A stretch of 6,060 nt of DNA from CAKVOD01 sp964489405 (GTDB lineage Bacteria > Bacillota > Clostridia > Christensenellales > UBA1242): NCBI GenBank assembly GCA_964489405.1, contig CAZAYL010000041.1:1-6060 (forward strand). The letters are read 5' to 3'. Shown piece by piece: positions 5,120 to 6,060 of this stretch (position 1 is its first letter; every line of letters begins with the position of its first letter). Below the pieces are notes generated by a model that did not search any database, was not told where the DNA came from, and worked only from the letters and a program-made list of their open reading frames with translations. The translations under genes and the position numbers were made by a program.

Positions 5120-5796
5120 TATTTACCCCCAATTCGTGCATTTTTCTTGCCATTTAGGCGTGTATCGGCATTTTTGCTGTATCTCTCGCAATAATTTTTG
5201 CATTTGCCACTACTATAGATATTGCTGTCCCCGCCACTTTTGCGTTTAAGATAATAGTGCAGTTTGACAAGCACAACACCAACCAAAGTGGAAGCAATAG
5301 TCGCAATCAAACTTGGCACAATGATGTCAGACGCGTTCGCCGACCCCGCCGTTACGCGCATACCAATGATTGTCGTGGGAAGCAATTGAATACTCGTCGC
5401 GTTAATGACAAGCAACATAACCATCGTCGCAGTTATCTTTTCCCCGCCATCACTGAGTTCTTGAAAAGCCTTAATCCCCGTCGGTGTTGAAGCATTGCCA
5501 ACCCCCAGCATATTGAATGACATATTCATCGCAACATACTCTTTTGCAGGACTATCAATTTTACCAAATAATAAATCAATTAGTGGCGAAAGCAGTTGCG
5601 ATATCTTTGCAGAAAGCTTTGTTTCTTTGACAATCTCAATCAACCCCAACCACACCGCATAAACCGCAAGTAGTTTCATTGACAAATTAACCGCCACACC
5701 ACTTGCCCCAATCATAGTATTTAGCGCTTTTTCTGGGTCGCCCACAAGCAAAAAACTCAACGACAATACCATTATTGCTAACCATATCTTGTCCAT
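5119..5796 (-). CDS. spmA: spore maturation protein SpmA with an unusual C-terminal extension
   Basis: A membrane protein of 225 residues, partner of SpmB and first gene of the pair. Conserved family stretches are NMLGVGNASTPTGIKAFQEL (95-114) and NATSIQLLPTTIIGMRV (132-148); hydrophobic segments lie at about 4-18, 32-56, 121-138 and 157-182. The usual family length is about 190-200 residues; here residues from about 185 to 225 form an extra hydrophilic tail rich in Lys, Asn, Ser, Gly with two Cys (CKNYC, 199-203), which is not part of the core as I know it. The ATG at 5796 starts with the family-typical D-K-I-W but has only a weak purine site (GAG) upstream. The spmAB pair is normally sporulation-controlled; I see no clear sigma-E or sigma-G promoter in 5797-5916, so control is not readable here. 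Confidence 0.92.
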   Translation of the reverse strand: MDKIWLAIMVLSLSFLLVGDPEKALNTMIGASGVAVNLSMKLLAVYAVWLGLIEIVKETKLSAKISQLLSPLIDLLFGKIDSPAKEYVAMNMSFNMLGVGNASTPTGIKAFQELSDGGEKITATMVMLLVINATSIQLLPTTIIGMRVTAGSANASDIIVPSLIATIASTLVGVVLVKLHYYLKRKSGGDSNIYSSGKCKNYCERYSKNADTRLNGKKNARIGGK

Positions 5797-5852
5797 ACTC
5801 TATATTTATTCGCTTATCAATAAAAATAACAACCTTTTTGCAAAATATATAC

Positions 5853-5858
5853 TATAAT
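5853..5858 (+). promoter_or_regulatory. candidate -10 element of the structured RNA at the right edge
   Basis: A perfect TATAAT on the plus strand in the AT-rich spmA-RNA intergenic region would give a start near 5865, about 50 bases before the GC-rich RNA. No -35 match lies 16-18 bases upstream, so support is weak. The 5' strand of the same gap must also hold the spmA promoter. Confidence 0.3.
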
Positions 5859-5917
5859 ACATCGTAAGAGCAAAATTAAGAAATGAATACGAAATATTTA
5901 AATTATATTTATTAAAC

Positions 5918-6060
5918 AAGTATTAGCACTACTAGTGCGAAAGCGCACCGCTATGGGTGGCTAGCGCGGTCAATGTGTATGGGTACCCCATAATGGGGCG
6001 GGTTGCCCTTCCGGGAGATTGCGACGTTGTCAAGGTATGGGCGTGTCCGTATAAGCAGAC
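5918..6060 (+). ncRNA. 5' part of a large structured RNA, candidate raiA-motif RNA, cut by the window end
   Basis: Composition jumps abruptly: about 58% G+C over 5931-6060 by my count against a very AT-rich upstream gap, with no ORF in the ORF list. Dense helices can be drawn: GTGCG (5935-5939) with CGCAC (5944-5948); CCCCA (5986-5990) with TGGGG (5994-5998); CCC (6006-6008) with GGG (6013-6015); CAATG (5971-5975) with CGTTG (6025-6029); TATGG (6036-6040) with CCGTA (6047-6051); and TAGC (5924-5927) with GCTA (5960-5963). Together with single-stranded-looking GGGTTGCCC and GGGCGTGTCC segments this resembles, from memory, the raiA-motif RNA that precedes raiA/hpf in many Firmicutes. I am not certain of that name, and raiA itself is outside the window. 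rRNA, tmRNA and the standard type-B RNase P 5' end do not fit. Confidence 0.6.

Noticed and set aside
5257..5490. Plus-strand Arg/Asn-rich frame opposite spmA
   Set aside because: Antisense shadow of the conserved SpmA core.

Overview
The window looks like a chromosomal stretch from a low-GC, spore-forming Firmicute (Clostridia-like). It carries a spmA-spmB spore-maturation pair, uses TAA/TGA stops with an ordinary code, has canonical purine-rich Shine-Dalgarno sites and shows consensus sigma-A promoters. The species cannot be named from this sequence alone.

Left part (1-2216) is a very AT-rich accessory region. It opens with the C-terminal end of a large protein whose closing motif resembles adenine-specific methyltransferase/helicase-type restriction-modification proteins. 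A tightly coupled HNH endonuclease gene (178-894) and an unrecognised 144-residue protein (916-1350) follow. A perfect TTGACA-17-TATAAT promoter sits on the end of that gene and drives a short leader (about 1374-1503) that I read as an S-box (SAM-I clan)-like riboswitch. It has P1, the AAGAG joiner, a kink-turned P2, a P2-loop pseudoknot and P3, but no P4. It ends in an intrinsic terminator whose 5' arm can instead pair with the 3' strand of P1, so the leader should be a transcription attenuator for an 80-residue ORF (1542-1784). Beyond it, on the minus strand, lie remains of mobile-element genes, including the C-terminal half of a phage-type sigma-70 region-4-like protein (1988-2173).

Middle and right part (2217-5796) is host-like, richer in GCG/CGC codons, and all on the minus strand. 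It holds a double zinc-ribbon protein with an Asp-rich tail, a doubtful 68-codon ORF, tilS with its own promoter and terminator, then spmB and spmA. SpmA and SpmB are translationally coupled (TAATG junction). TilS modifies the anticodon of the AUA-reading tRNA-Ile and is housekeeping.

Far right (about 5918-6060) is a GC-rich, ORF-free, highly foldable stretch running off the window. It is probably the 5' part of a large structured RNA, and my best guess is a raiA-motif RNA on the plus strand.

The most interesting item is the P4-less S-box-like attenuator in the accessory region, upstream of a tiny unknown gene and near probable SAM-using restriction-modification genes.
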